A stretch of DNA of 64,000 bases, taken from contig NZ_JAUYWA010000004.1 of the NCBI RefSeq assembly GCF_030689025.1, positions 62,001 through 126,000 of the forward strand, in the 5' to 3' direction. How positions within the stretch are numbered: position 1 is the first letter of the stretch; each line of letters begins with the position of its first letter. The DNA comes from Oceanobacter sp. 1_MG-2023. GTDB lineage: Bacteria; Pseudomonadota; Gammaproteobacteria; Pseudomonadales; Oceanobacteraceae. Shown piece by piece: positions 1-9,102 of this stretch. Both the position numbers and the translations under genes were made by a program. A model generated the notes under the pieces. The model worked only from the letters and a program-made list of their open reading frames with translations, was not told the DNA's origin and did no database searches.

Positions 1-1100
1 GATGCCGCCAACGCTTCCAGCTGCTCTGCCGACGCCCCGGATGCAACCGCACTGACCACCGGAACACTCACCCCCTGCGAGGCCAGTTGCGGATTATCAC
101 GATAAAGATCATAGAGAGCCGGGTCCAGCAAGGCAGTCGGCACCCGCACAAAGGTTTCCTGCGTGCGCCGGTCATGCTGCCAGTAGGCTCGTAATGAGGC
201 GGAGTGGTTGGCATTAAAATCCCGCGACAATTTTGCCATCAGCATGCCCTGACGTGTGTCCTGATCCGGGGCGACCTGATCGTAATCACTTTTGCGAATA
301 TCGGTATGACCACTCTTGTAAGCAGCCTGGGTATGCAACTGCCAAGCGCCATCGAAGTTCCGCTGCTGATCAAAATTGATAAAGCCGTGGCGCTTGCTGT
401 CTCGTAACTCATCTGCACCGTTTTCAGCGCCCGCCCCGTCAAAGCCATCGGATGCATTGATCTGTACGGTCAGGCGGTTGGCACTGCGCCCCTGCTGCCA
501 GGAATAACTGGCAAAACTGTCGTCTTCACCCTGATTACCATTCCGGTAACGCAGGCGCACACCCAGCGTATCCCCAGGATGTTTGCTGATAATATTGATC
601 ACTCCCTGAAATGAGTTCGATCCATAGGTCGCCGAACTCGGACCTCGGGTGACTTCGATACGCTGGATATCTTCCAGCGCAATGGGAATATCATCCCAAA
701 CCACCGATGCAATACCCGCCCGGAAGACCGAACGGCCGTCCACCAGCACCTGCAAGCGCCGCATCACACTGGGGCTGGAAGAATGATAGGCAAGGGAGGC
801 ATTATTTTCGTCATCCCCATGACCAATAAACATGCCGGGAACAAAACGCATCAATTCCGGCAAGGTGGTGACGTTCCAGGCCTCAATCTGCTCAGCATCG
901 ATCACCGTTACACTGGCAGGCACTTCGGCACGGGGTTGGCGCAATCGGGTCGCAGTCAGAACAACCGGAAGATCCTCATCATCCAGACGATATGATTCCG
1001 CCAAGCCCGGAATCAGCTCTTCTTCAAGATTATTGGCCATCGCCTTGTCTGCGATACAGAACAAGGAGATAACCATCAGGGTCCAGACTAATACCGCCAT
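1..1100 (-). CDS. TonB-dependent outer-membrane receptor, N-terminal part (cut by window edge)
   Basis: Reading leftwards from an ATG at 1100, the frame stays open to base 1, so only about the first 366 residues are present. The N-terminus has a hydrophobic signal segment ending near AMA|NN. A plug domain follows: VVLTATRLRQPRAEVPASV is typical of the region after a TonB box, then VLVDGRSVF, and IQRIEVTRGPSSATYGSNSF with GVINIISK, the classic plug core. The rest is the start of the beta barrel. Family members import siderophores, cobalamin, copper chelates or other large substrates using TonB energy; the substrate cannot be told from this part. No Fur box or riboswitch is obvious in the 150 bases upstream. 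The family call is firm, the substrate unknown. Confidence 0.9.
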   Translation of the reverse strand, partial: MAVLVWTLMVISLFCIADKAMANNLEEELIPGLAESYRLDDEDLPVVLTATRLRQPRAEVPASVTVIDAEQIEAWNVTTLPELMRFVPGMFIGHGDDENNASLAYHSSSPSVMRRLQVLVDGRSVFRAGIASVVWDDIPIALEDIQRIEVTRGPSSATYGSNSFQGVINIISKHPGDTLGVRLRYRNGNQGEDDSFASYSWQQGRSANRLTVQINASDGFDGAGAENGADELRDSKRHGFINFDQQRNFDGAWQLHTQAAYKSGHTDIRKSDYDQVAPDQDTRQGMLMAKLSRDFNANHSASLRAYWQHDRRTQETFVRVPTALLDPALYDLYRDNPQLASQGVSVPVVSAVASGASAEQLEALAA

Positions 1101-1190
1101 AAGTTGTATTTCTTTTTCTCGTTGTTCAAGCTATCAAACCATCGTGCCTGCATCTTTGGTCGATGCCTGCCGTTTTATACTGATGTAGAC

Positions 1191-1220
1191 CTGACAGAAC
1201 AAGAGCTGCTTGGCTATAAT
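1191..1220 (+). promoter_or_regulatory. Candidate sigma-70 promoter of ppa
   Basis: CTGACA (1191-1196) matches five of six -35 bases, and a perfect TATAAT lies at 1215-1220 after an 18-bp spacer. The -10 ends 35 bases before the ppa start codon. This is sequence matching only. Confidence 0.6.
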
Positions 1221-1255
1221 CCGCTCAAATAACTCAACAATCCCAGGAAAATAAA

Positions 1256-1789
1256 ATGAGCTACAACGCCATTTCCGCAGGTAAAGACCTGCCAAACGAT
1301 GTTTATGTCGTTATTGAAATTCCAGCCAACCACGCCCCGATCAAATACGAAATCGACAAGGACATGGATTGTCTGATGGTCGATCGTTTCATGGCCACAC
1401 CGATGTTCTACCCAGCCAACTATGGTTACATTTCAAATACACTGGCGGGTGACGGCGATCCTCTGGACGTGCTGGTCATCACACCGTATCCGGTACAACC
1501 TGGTTCCGTTATTCGCGCGCGTCCGGTTGCTGTACTTAACATGGAAGACGAAGGTGGCGAAGACGTCAAGTTGCTGGCCGTGCCTCACACAAAACTCAGC
1601 AAAATTTATGATGACGTACAGGACGTAAATGACGTTCCTGAACTGCTGCGCAACCAAATCGCCCATTTCTTTGAAAATTACAAGGATCTGGAAGCTGGCA
1701 AATGGGTCAAGGTGCGTGACTGGGGTAATGCCGATGAAGCACGTCGCCTGATCATGGAATCTGCCGAAGCCTACAACAACGCCAAATAA
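1256..1789 (+). CDS. ppa: Inorganic pyrophosphatase
   Basis: A 177-residue family I soluble pyrophosphatase, cytoplasmic, which hydrolyses PPi to two phosphates and pulls biosynthetic reactions forward. The length is close to the E. coli enzyme (176). The signature DGDPLDVLV lies around residues 65-75 with its metal-binding aspartates, and ANYGYIS and the conserved EDVKLLAVP segment are present. The gene has its own promoter-like sequence upstream and an intrinsic terminator downstream, so it is probably a single-gene transcript between two genes on the other strand. Confidence 0.98.
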   Translation: MSYNAISAGKDLPNDVYVVIEIPANHAPIKYEIDKDMDCLMVDRFMATPMFYPANYGYISNTLAGDGDPLDVLVITPYPVQPGSVIRARPVAVLNMEDEGGEDVKLLAVPHTKLSKIYDDVQDVNDVPELLRNQIAHFFENYKDLEAGKWVKVRDWGNADEARRLIMESAEAYNNAK

Positions 1790-1822
1790 TCGGCGTCCAA
1801 AAGCAGCGCTTTAATGTTCCCC

Positions 1823-1857
1823 AAAAAGCAGAGCGCTATCGCGTCTCTGCTTTTTTT
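1823..1857 (+). terminator. Rho-independent terminator after ppa
   Basis: AAAAGCAGAG and CTCTGCTTTT arms form a GC-containing hairpin followed by a run of T. The A-run on the other side means it could also stop leftward transcription. Confidence 0.85.
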
Positions 1858-1875
1858 ATGTCGCTGGGTGATGAT

Positions 1876-2340
1876 TCAAGCCGGCTTCTGGCGTAATTCG
1901 GCCAGCTCCGCTTCCGCTTTTTCGGCTCGCTGCAAAGCGTCTATCGTCGAGGTTACGTCCTTCTGCACACCGATGTAATACATCAGTTGTTCTTCGTCAC
2001 TGAATACCGGCGACAAACTCAGTTCATTCCAGAACAGCGAACCATCCTTGCGATAATTCCTTAGCACCACACGGGCAGAACGCCCTGCCGCCATCGCCTG
2101 GCGAATTTCCTCCAGAGCAGGCTGGTCTTTGTCGCCCAACTGCAAAAAACGGCAGTCCTGATAAAGGATTTCATCCGCCTGATAGCCCGTCATACGCTCA
2201 AACGCCCTGTTGACGTACACCAGAATATTATCGTCACCTTCCTGCTCGGCAATCACAATGCCATCGTTGGAGACATCAATCGCTTTTTTCAACAGCTCAA
2301 GGCTGATCGGCCCTTGAGGATCTGACGCATCAGCAAACAT
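1876..2340 (-). CDS. Short LOV blue-light photoreceptor
   Basis: A single LOV (PAS) domain with a short C-terminal helix and no effector, 154 residues from the ATG at 2340. That start is preferred to the ATG at 2361 because GGAGAG lies 8 bases upstream of it. The flavin-adduct motif YQDCRFLQ is at about residues 60-67, with the reactive cysteine at 63. NYRKDGSLFWNELSLSP and YYIGVQKDVT are the other conserved LOV strands. The charged C-terminal helix (residues about 125-154) resembles the J-alpha dimer helix of Pseudomonas putida SB1/SB2-LOV, which it closely resembles from memory. It faces away from a class II LitR-type regulator, the known partner arrangement in P. putida. It should bind FMN and signal by changing dimer or partner contacts. 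Identity is strong; the partner is inferred from context. Confidence 0.92.
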   Translation of the reverse strand: MFADASDPQGPISLELLKKAIDVSNDGIVIAEQEGDDNILVYVNRAFERMTGYQADEILYQDCRFLQLGDKDQPALEEIRQAMAAGRSARVVLRNYRKDGSLFWNELSLSPVFSDEEQLMYYIGVQKDVTSTIDALQRAEKAEAELAELRQKPA

Positions 2341-2400
2341 ACCCACTCTCCAAGTTATCATTCCGGCAAGTTAAGCAGCCCCTCTGTCCTGGTCAAGTAA

Positions 2401-2470
2401 TTGACAGACTTGGAAGGCGACTTTTACTTTGTAGCAATGTAAGAATAGAATCTGTACACCTTTGTATACC
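2401..2470. promoter_or_regulatory. Shared LOV/litR control region
   Basis: The divergent gap is 223 bases. On the + strand TTGACA (2401-2406) is followed after 18 bp by TACTTT (2425-2430), a weak -10 for litR. Two six-base palindromes, TGTACA (2453-2458) and GTATAC (2464-2469), sit 11 bp apart, one helical turn, and could be a regulator-binding site. Which protein binds, if any, is inference. Confidence 0.4.
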
Positions 2471-2563
2471 ATTGGCAAGTGTGCGGATTTTCTCCACTGG
2501 CCCGGTAACCGTCCACCCGAGGTGACAGCCTGATTGTTACCAGATAACGCAAGAGCTCCTAAC

Positions 2564-3487
2564 ATGACAGGCAATGGTTCTGACTCCCATGCTGCGTATT
2601 ATCCAATCCGGATAGTGTCTGCGGAAACAGGCGTGAATGCCATCACCTTGCGCGCCTGGGAACGGCGTTACGGGCTGATTGAACCGAAACGAACCGCCAA
2701 GGGCCATCGCCTCTACACCGAGCAAGACATACAACTGATCAAGCAAGTAACCACCTTATTGAATCGCGGTATCCCCATCTCCCAGGCACAGGCCATGCTG
2801 GCCAATGGCGACTCCAATAACGATAGCCCCCTGACGGCGACCAAACCCTCTCAATGGCAGCATTATCGGGAGCTGCTGCAACAAGCAACCCAACATTTTG
2901 ACGACCGCTTGCTGGCCTCCACCTTTGATGAAGTCAGCCAGTTTTTTCCGGTTGAACTGGCTTTGAGATTTCTGTTTGTACCCTTTTATCGTCAACTTAA
3001 AGAGAGCAAATCCCAGCCTTTGGGCGACGCCAGACTGTGTTTTTTCAGTTCTTTTCTACAGGCTCGACTGGCCTGGCGACTGTCAGAGAGCGACACCACG
3101 GCCGTCACCACACAACCTCGAATCCTGCTGGCCAACTGCACCAGAGACAGCGAAATCAACTTGCTGTTGCTGGGGTTATTGATCCGCCAGCTGGGCCTTG
3201 GAGCCACCCGTCTGTCCGGCCTGATGGCGCTGGATCAGATTATTCTGTTACTGAACGAGTGCCGACACTGGCCCGTCGCAGTTCTACAAATAGAAGTAAT
3301 TCCTTCGACAGAACGTATCCAGCAATTACACACCATTGCCGCAGAAACCGGCTGCCCGCTGTTTGTCACCGGGCAGGCCAGTGAATTTGATGGTCCGCTA
3401 CGCCAACAAGGGCTGGTCCCGCTTGGTGACGATTACCAAATAGCAGCATTAAACGTACGAGACATAGTGCAAGGAATGACGGCATGA
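2564..3487 (+). CDS. litR: MerR-family regulator, class II LitR-like (light response)
   Basis: A 307-residue protein from the ATG at 2564; a TTG at 2534 is a longer alternative. Residues about 12-80 are a MerR winged helix (AITLRAWERRYGLIEPKR, then GHRLYTEQDI). The rest aligns in layout with the helical and Rossmann-like B12-binding domains of LitR/CarH, but the expected cobalamin residues are missing: the W-x-EH region reads LCFFSSF, and the D/E-x-H ligand region reads CTRDSEINLLLLG. That fits class II LitR, which does not sense light through B12 and works with a separately encoded short LOV protein. Such a LOV gene is divergent next door. Its stop overlaps the rsmC start by 4 bases, so the two are co-translated. 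Confidence 0.8.
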   Translation: MTGNGSDSHAAYYPIRIVSAETGVNAITLRAWERRYGLIEPKRTAKGHRLYTEQDIQLIKQVTTLLNRGIPISQAQAMLANGDSNNDSPLTATKPSQWQHYRELLQQATQHFDDRLLASTFDEVSQFFPVELALRFLFVPFYRQLKESKSQPLGDARLCFFSSFLQARLAWRLSESDTTAVTTQPRILLANCTRDSEINLLLLGLLIRQLGLGATRLSGLMALDQIILLLNECRHWPVAVLQIEVIPSTERIQQLHTIAAETGCPLFVTGQASEFDGPLRQQGLVPLGDDYQIAALNVRDIVQGMTA

Positions 3488-4500
3488 ACCAGGCCCCCTA
3501 TCAATTATTGACCCGCCACCCGGATTTACTGACTGCCAACACACTGATTCTGACCAGTGAAAGTGAGACCGACCCGGCCTGGCTAGCCATGGTACGCAGC
3601 GCCGGATGCCGTGTGCAAACCTGGGACTGGCGCTGCTATCAGGTCATGCTGGCCGCCCTCGGAGAAGACAAGGTCACCTTCGCCATCCCCGAAGTTGAAC
3701 TGCCAGACAATACCGAACGCGTCATTATCGTCTGGCCCAAAGCCAAACAGCTGGCCATCGCCCTGGTACAGATGCTGACCCGGATTCCGGCTCACCGACA
3801 TCTGCCAGAAGTCTGGCTGGTTGGCTCCAACGACAGCGGCGGCAAAAGCATCAACAATGCGATCAAGCATCTGGCCGATACCATGAAACACGATAGCGCC
3901 CGCCGCTGCAGCTTGTGGTCAGCGTTGTTACGGCCCCAACAAACGTCTTTCAACTGGCTCGCTCTCGCCAAGGCTACCCATTATGACGGCCGGGATTACC
4001 TCTCCTTGCCCGGAGTGTTCAGCCAGGGTTCCCTCGACAAGGGCAGCGAATTACTGCTGGCCCAGCTCAAGCCACTGCATGGCAACGTATTGGATCTGGG
4101 GTGCGGCTCTGGCCTGCTCGGAATCAGTCAGGCATTACGCAGCACCGACATCAATCTTACGCTGGCAGACACCGATGCCTTCGCCTTGCGCAGCAGTGCC
4201 CTGAACGCAGCCCGTATGGGCGTAAAAGCAGATATTGTGGCCAGTGACGGACTGGGCCAGGTCAATGGCTACTTCGATACCATCATCAGCAACCCACCGT
4301 TCCACGCCGGCAAGGAAACCGATTATCAGTTTGCCGAACAGCTGTTTGCCAATGCGCGCAAGCAATTACGGGCAGGAGGCAAACTATGGATTGTGGCCAA
4401 TCGTCATTTGCCTTACGAAGAGTGGGCCGCGCGCTGCTTCAGCCAGGTCGAGGAAGTCGCTACCGCCAATGGCTTCAAGATACTGCGCATCAGCCATTAA
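3484..4500 (+). CDS. rsmC: 16S rRNA m2G1207 methyltransferase RsmC-like
   Basis: A 338-residue two-lobed SAM-dependent methyltransferase. The N-terminal half is a degenerate methyltransferase-like domain, as in E. coli RsmC (343 residues). The C-terminal half has the SAM motif VLDLGCGSGLLG near residues 200-211 and the catalytic SNPPFHAGKETDY near 268-280. Such enzymes methylate guanine N2 at 1207 of 16S rRNA in the small subunit. The ATG overlaps the litR stop (ATGA), an unusual partner for a regulator and a hint that this housekeeping enzyme may be co-expressed with the light regulator. RlmG is a related alternative, but the length and the NPPFH motif favour RsmC. Confidence 0.88.
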   Translation: MNQAPYQLLTRHPDLLTANTLILTSESETDPAWLAMVRSAGCRVQTWDWRCYQVMLAALGEDKVTFAIPEVELPDNTERVIIVWPKAKQLAIALVQMLTRIPAHRHLPEVWLVGSNDSGGKSINNAIKHLADTMKHDSARRCSLWSALLRPQQTSFNWLALAKATHYDGRDYLSLPGVFSQGSLDKGSELLLAQLKPLHGNVLDLGCGSGLLGISQALRSTDINLTLADTDAFALRSSALNAARMGVKADIVASDGLGQVNGYFDTIISNPPFHAGKETDYQFAEQLFANARKQLRAGGKLWIVANRHLPYEEWAARCFSQVEEVATANGFKILRISH

Positions 4501-4535
4501 TGTCAGACCAGAGCCAGATGCCAGGGAGATGTTTC

Positions 4536-6545
4536 ATGTTCCGCACCGCACCAGTGGCCAAGATCAAGCAGCATCAGTATCTCCCTGGGTCTGGGGTTAT
4601 TCAGCTGTTGATGGTGCTGCTATTCGGAGCAGCAACGACAGCCCAGGCCAATGACGCCACACTGTCCTACGACCCGGAAAATTATAATCGCTTCCTGCCT
4701 CTGACCGCCCTCGACCTGCTCGGTCAACTCCCGACAGCCGGTTTGGGCAAGAACCTTAATCTGGAAGATGACGTACTTCTCTACGGCATGAGCGGCAGCT
4801 ATCAAAGCCTGTTGATCAATGGCCAGCCATTACTGGGCGACAGTAATGCTCAACGAGTGGCGCTGGAACGTATTCCCGCAGCCATGATCAAGCGTATCGA
4901 CATCAGTGAAAACAGCCAGGCAGATCAGGACTGGGGAGGCGGTGCCGCCGGGGCCATCAATCTTATTCTCAAAGACCAGTTCAGCCCCGATACTTATCTG
5001 GCTGGTATCAGCGGCCCTTACCAGGGTTATCAGCTACTGGCAGATGCCTCACCATCCCCGAACCTGCGCGTCGGGCTCTCCCGCATCCGTCAGGTCAGCC
5101 ACAGCCAGGGCTCGTTCACCACTGCTGACCTGAATCAGGATTGGTCACAACGGCGTCAGCAACAGGATGACACCTTCCGGCTGTCCCACCAAATGACCTG
5201 GTCCACCGCCACTCGCCTGAGCAGTGAACTGATTCTGATGAACAGCGACTATGACCGCCAACACGAGCCACTGCCGTTCACCCTGCGTTACGATGCCACT
5301 CACCCGGGTCTGAGTGATACGTCTTACCAGCATAACCGGACAAACCAGCACCTGCGCCTGAATGCCAGTCATCGCAGTGATAGCCTCATCAGCCAAGTGT
5401 CATTGGCGGGCGAACAGTTCAAGCAACAGCAGCAGCGCGACACCACCAATAACGACGAGAATGCCAGCCGTTATCGACTCCACTGGACACTGGCAGAAAC
5501 TCGCGACGAACATCGCTGGTCCCTGGGCCTTGGCTATCAGCAACGCAAACAAAACACTTTTTATTCTGGCACCGGCCAGCAACGGCTCAAGTTCAAGGAG
5601 AATCGGGCTTCTGCATTTGTGCAGGATGCCTGGCAGGTCACTCCCGGCACTCGGCTGACCCTGGGGTTACGCCTCGAGTCTTATGAACTCAGCCAGGATA
5701 ACGCCGGGAGCCAGAATCTGGACCAGCAATCTGAAATCGCCACCGCCAGTTACTGGTTACCCAGTGCAATTCTAAGCCGCCGCCTCGACTATCACCAACA
5801 GCTGCAAATCAGCCTTGGTCAAAGTATCCGCCCGGCCCGTGCCAGCGACCGCGTACCCCATAATCTGGACGACGAAGAGCTGGTATGGATCGGCAATGCC
5901 GACCTGGTCGACGAACAAATGACGTCTTATGTGATCCGCTACCAACGCCAGTTCCAGACCGGCGTCCGGGCCGAAGAAGAAGGTGTGGTGCTGTCATTGT
6001 TTCAGCGCAGCATCTATCAGCCGATTCATTATCTTTACAGTGCCACCACCTCCGGGCAATTTCAGGTCACTCCGGTCAACAGCGCCGTCCCGGCGGTATT
6101 ACGTGGCGTCAGCCTGACCATGCGCAAGCCGTTACAACGGGGAGACAATCCGCTGATCATCGAGCTGGGAGTCAATCTGTATGACTCCGACATTCGCGGT
6201 AGCGAGGTGATTGAACAACGGCGACGACTGGACCAGACCCCGGATTCAGTGGTCAAAGCCAGTGTCGAGTACTGGTACCTGCGCCATGCCCGTATCGGTG
6301 CCTACTGGTGTTATCAGGGCCCGTCGACGCATCTGGCGATTGGCGACAGCAGTGATATCACCGTCCACAATACATCGACCCACAATGCTGGCGGCTATCT
6401 GGATTATTCATGGAAAGGAGGCTGGCGGATTGGTGTTTCCATCAATCAGCGCCAGGCCGGCGACTATGACAGTGACTCCCCTGCCTTCCACATGGAAAAC
6501 GACAACGAATGGCGCTGGCAATTACAGCTACGCAAAGAAAGCTGA
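4536..6545 (+). CDS. TonB-dependent-receptor-like outer-membrane protein
   Basis: 670 residues from the ATG at 4536, chosen for GGGAG 8 bases upstream and a good signal peptide (cleavage near AQA|ND, residue about 37). In-frame ATGs at 4500 and 4518 are alternatives. A compact plug is visible: LLINGQPLL, then IKRIDISENSQ and GGGAAGAINLILKD. About 500 residues of alternating barrel strands follow, ending in RWQLQLRKES. I see no clear TonB box, and the plug is short, so TonB coupling is not certain. It follows rsmC by 35 bases and is probably in the litR-rsmC transcript. The substrate is unknown. Confidence 0.75.
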   Translation: MFRTAPVAKIKQHQYLPGSGVIQLLMVLLFGAATTAQANDATLSYDPENYNRFLPLTALDLLGQLPTAGLGKNLNLEDDVLLYGMSGSYQSLLINGQPLLGDSNAQRVALERIPAAMIKRIDISENSQADQDWGGGAAGAINLILKDQFSPDTYLAGISGPYQGYQLLADASPSPNLRVGLSRIRQVSHSQGSFTTADLNQDWSQRRQQQDDTFRLSHQMTWSTATRLSSELILMNSDYDRQHEPLPFTLRYDATHPGLSDTSYQHNRTNQHLRLNASHRSDSLISQVSLAGEQFKQQQQRDTTNNDENASRYRLHWTLAETRDEHRWSLGLGYQQRKQNTFYSGTGQQRLKFKENRASAFVQDAWQVTPGTRLTLGLRLESYELSQDNAGSQNLDQQSEIATASYWLPSAILSRRLDYHQQLQISLGQSIRPARASDRVPHNLDDEELVWIGNADLVDEQMTSYVIRYQRQFQTGVRAEEEGVVLSLFQRSIYQPIHYLYSATTSGQFQVTPVNSAVPAVLRGVSLTMRKPLQRGDNPLIIELGVNLYDSDIRGSEVIEQRRRLDQTPDSVVKASVEYWYLRHARIGAYWCYQGPSTHLAIGDSSDITVHNTSTHNAGGYLDYSWKGGWRIGVSINQRQAGDYDSDSPAFHMENDNEWRWQLQLRKES

Positions 6546-6662
6546 ATCACCCCAAAAGATCAAGAGACTGACACCAGAACGGGTCAGCCGAAACAGCCGC
6601 TGGCTGATACCGGGCAGCGCGCTGATCACAGCCGCTCCCGGAGTACTGCAGAACTGCGGTAT

Positions 6663-7457
6663 TTAGTCTGGCATATTACGGGAGTAGAAAATCTCCAGCA
6701 TTTCCTTGCGCACCTTGTTCTCGATCACATCCCGTTCAGCGTCACTCAGGCTGAGCGCAGCTTCACCAAACAGATAGTTATCCAGTTCAAAATCCTTCAG
6801 CAGCATCTTGGTATGGAAGGTATTTTCCTGATACACATTCACATCGATGGTCTGATAGGCGTTACGGGTATCTTCGGTCAGGTAGTTCTGGATCGAGTTG
6901 ATATCATGATCAATATAATGCTTGTTGCCATCAACATCGCGGGTAAAACCGCGCACCCGATAATCCACCGTCACAATATCGGAGTCCAGCGCATGAATCA
7001 GATAGTTCAAAGCCTTCAGGGGTGAAATCAGCCCACAGGTCGATACATCAATATCCGCCCGGAAAGTACTGATCCCGCCATCCGGATGGCTTTCCGGGTA
7101 GGTATGCACGGTCACATGGCTTTTATCGAGGTGTGCCACCACAGAATCTCTCAGCGGCCCCGGCTTCTCTTCCATCAGGTCATCGCTGGGCGGCACTTCA
7201 TGCTCAGCAATCAGAATGGTTACACTTGCACCCTGGGGTTCATAATCCTGACGAGCCACGTTCAGAATATTGGCACCAATAATATCCACCACATCGCCCA
7301 GAATCTGGGTCAGACGATCGGCGTTATAAAGCTCATCAATGTATTCAATATACTCCTGGCGCTCTTTCTCGGTCTGGGTATAACAAATATCGTAGATATT
7401 AAAACTCAAGGACTTGGTCAGGTTGTTGAAGCCGTGCAGGCGCAACTTGTCGTTCAA
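6663..7457 (-). CDS. speD: S-adenosylmethionine decarboxylase proenzyme
   Basis: 264 residues, exactly the length of the E. coli-type enzyme. It decarboxylates SAM to supply aminopropyl groups for spermidine. The self-cleavage site is at [12 protein letters not shown]; Ser113 should become the pyruvoyl group. The C-terminal region [19 protein letters not shown] is typical of the gammaproteobacterial branch. No speE follows; the neighbour on the right is osmC in the same direction with a 78-base gap. No clear terminator was found between this gene and the convergent receptor gene. Confidence 0.97.
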   Translation of the reverse strand: MNDKLRLHGFNNLTKSLSFNIYDICYTQTEKERQEYIEYIDELYNADRLTQILGDVVDIIGANILNVARQDYEPQGASVTILIAEHEVPPSDDLMEEKPGPLRDSVVAHLDKSHVTVHTYPESHPDGGISTFRADIDVSTCGLISPLKALNYLIHALDSDIVTVDYRVRGFTRDVDGNKHYIDHDINSIQNYLTEDTRNAYQTIDVNVYQENTFHTKMLLKDFELDNYLFGEAALSLSDAERDVIENKVRKEMLEIFYSRNMPD

Positions 7458-7535
7458 TAGCGTATCCTCATCAACCCCGCCTGATGCGGTGGTGTGGATG
7501 TTAAGTAGGTTAACCTTCGGTCTGAATACCTGATA

Positions 7536-7955
7536 TCAGGCTTCAATCACTTCATGACTGTGAGTAATTTCAACCCCAGCCTGTTCGAGCATAATCGATG
7601 CTGAACAATATTTTTCTGCCGACAAAGCCACAGCCCGCTCGACACTGCCCGCCTTCAGGTTCTTGCCAGATACCTTGAAGTGTACGTGTATGCGCGTAAA
7701 AACCGACGGCACCGTATCGGCCCGCTGCGCTTCAATGGCGGCCACACAATCGGTCACTTGCTGGCGCTGCTTGGTCAAGATACTCATGACATCAAAACTG
7801 GTACAACCGCCCAGCCCCAGCAGCAGCATTTCCATTGGCCGGACGCCCATGTTTCTGCCGCCGTGATCTTCTGGTCCATCCATGACAACTGTGTGACCAC
7901 TGCCAGATTCACCCAGGAACATGGCCCCATCTACCCACTTGATTTCTGCTTTCAT
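7536..7955 (-). CDS. OsmC/YhfA-family protein
   Basis: 139 residues from the ATG at 7955; a GTG at 7970 would add five. The start MKAEIKWVDGAMFLGESGSGH matches the YhfA subgroup. The two OsmC-family cysteines are in LLLGLGGCTSFDVM and SAEKYCSASIML. Family members include thiol peroxidases acting on organic hydroperoxides, but YhfA itself has no settled function. It lies divergent from crp, as yhfA does in E. coli, which supports the subgroup call. Confidence 0.9.
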   Translation of the reverse strand: MKAEIKWVDGAMFLGESGSGHTVVMDGPEDHGGRNMGVRPMEMLLLGLGGCTSFDVMSILTKQRQQVTDCVAAIEAQRADTVPSVFTRIHVHFKVSGKNLKAGSVERAVALSAEKYCSASIMLEQAGVEITHSHEVIEA

Positions 7956-8344
7956 CTTATCAACCAGCACAGTTATTGGAGGAAGGCGCGGAGCGTATCA
8001 TAACCAGCACGCCCGGTTAAATTGTCTCAGTCAGACGTGTCACCCTACTGCCGTATTTTGTCATTTTAACAATAAGATACAATTTAACTGCTCCTGCAGA
8101 CGTCAGCAGTCCGGCAAAAAGTAGTATCCTCTGCCTTTTGAAAAAATCGATCTAACATATAAATCAACGGCTTACGCGATATTTACCCTATATGACCAAT
8201 ATTAATGATCTGGTTCACGGAACTGAAAACCATACGCTCTGTAATGGTAAAAGCACTAACGCACCGCGTCACAAACTGACATACTGTTTAACTTATTCTG
8301 TTCATGAGCAATAATTGCATCAGTACCGGATTGGAAGCCCAACT
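7956..8344. other. Intergenic region between osmC and crp
   Basis: 389 bases with no convincing gene. It is AT-richer toward crp and must hold both divergent promoters. I found no good TGTGA-N6-TCACA site that would indicate crp autoregulation, and no clear -35/-10 pair. Confidence 0.5.
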
Positions 8345-8983
8345 ATGAGCCTGGTAAGACTGCCCCAAAAGGATCCCTACCTGGAAGACTTTTTGTCTCA
8401 ATGTCACCGACGCCGTTATCCGGCGCGCAGCACTCTGATTTATGCTGGAGAAGAAAGTCATACCTTGTACTATCTGGTTAAAGGTTCCGTCAGCGTCATC
8501 ATTGAAGACGAAGATGGCCGCGATATGATCATGGCCTACCTGAATCCGGGTGACTTTTTTGGTGAAATGGGCCTGTTTGATGAAGAACACAAAACCCGCA
8601 CCGCTTGGGTAAAATCCAAAACCGAATGCGAAGTGGCCGAAATCAGCTACAGCAAATTTGAAGAACTGGTCAAACTGAACCCGTCATTACTGTTCCGCCT
8701 GTTCCGTCAAATGGCACATCGCCTTGGCCATACCACCCGCAAAGCAGGTGATCTGGTGTTTATGGATGTAACCGGTCGAGTGGCCCGCACCCTGTTGGAA
8801 CTCAGCAAGGAGCCAGATGCCATGACGCACCCCGATGGTATGCAAATCAAGATTACCCGTCAGGAAATTGGCCGCATCGTTGGCTGTTCCCGTGAGATGG
8901 TTGGTCGTGTATTAAAAGACCTTGAAGATGGTGGCCTGGTATCAGTCAAAGGCAAAACCATGGTGGTCTACGGCACCCGCTAG
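8345..8983 (+). CDS. crp: cAMP receptor protein (Crp/Vfr)
   Basis: 212 residues from the ATG at 8345 (E. coli Crp 210, Pseudomonas Vfr 214). The cyclic-nucleotide pocket is [11 protein letters not shown] followed by [19 protein letters not shown]: the cAMP-contacting Arg is kept and the usual Ser after it is Thr. The C-helix is followed by a winged helix with recognition segment [23 protein letters not shown], identical in core to E. coli Crp, so it should read TGTGA-type sites. It is a global regulator of carbon use and, in Vfr species, of motility and secretion. A shared terminator separates it from trpC. Confidence 0.96.
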   Translation: MSLVRLPQKDPYLEDFLSQCHRRRYPARSTLIYAGEESHTLYYLVKGSVSVIIEDEDGRDMIMAYLNPGDFFGEMGLFDEEHKTRTAWVKSKTECEVAEISYSKFEELVKLNPSLLFRLFRQMAHRLGHTTRKAGDLVFMDVTGRVARTLLELSKEPDAMTHPDGMQIKITRQEIGRIVGCSREMVGRVLKDLEDGGLVSVKGKTMVVYGTR

Positions 8984-9037
8984 CTGTACATACAATCATT
9001 GAGCAGGCTGTGCGCTACGCCAGCCAAAGCTGCGACC

Positions 9038-9069
9038 AAAAAAAGCATTGCCTGTGGCAATGCTTTTTT
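9038..9069. terminator. Bidirectional terminator between crp and trpC
   Basis: AAAAAAAGCATTGCC and GGCAATGCTTTTTT form a hairpin with A- and T-runs on both sides, able to end both crp (+) and trpC (-) transcripts. Confidence 0.9.
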
Positions 9070-9102
9070 GTTTGTAACGCGTATCAGGATAACCAGTGAT
9101 GG

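Noticed and set aside
7956..8344. Crp autoregulatory site upstream of crp
   Set aside because: No TGTGA-N6-TCACA with fewer than three or four mismatches was found.
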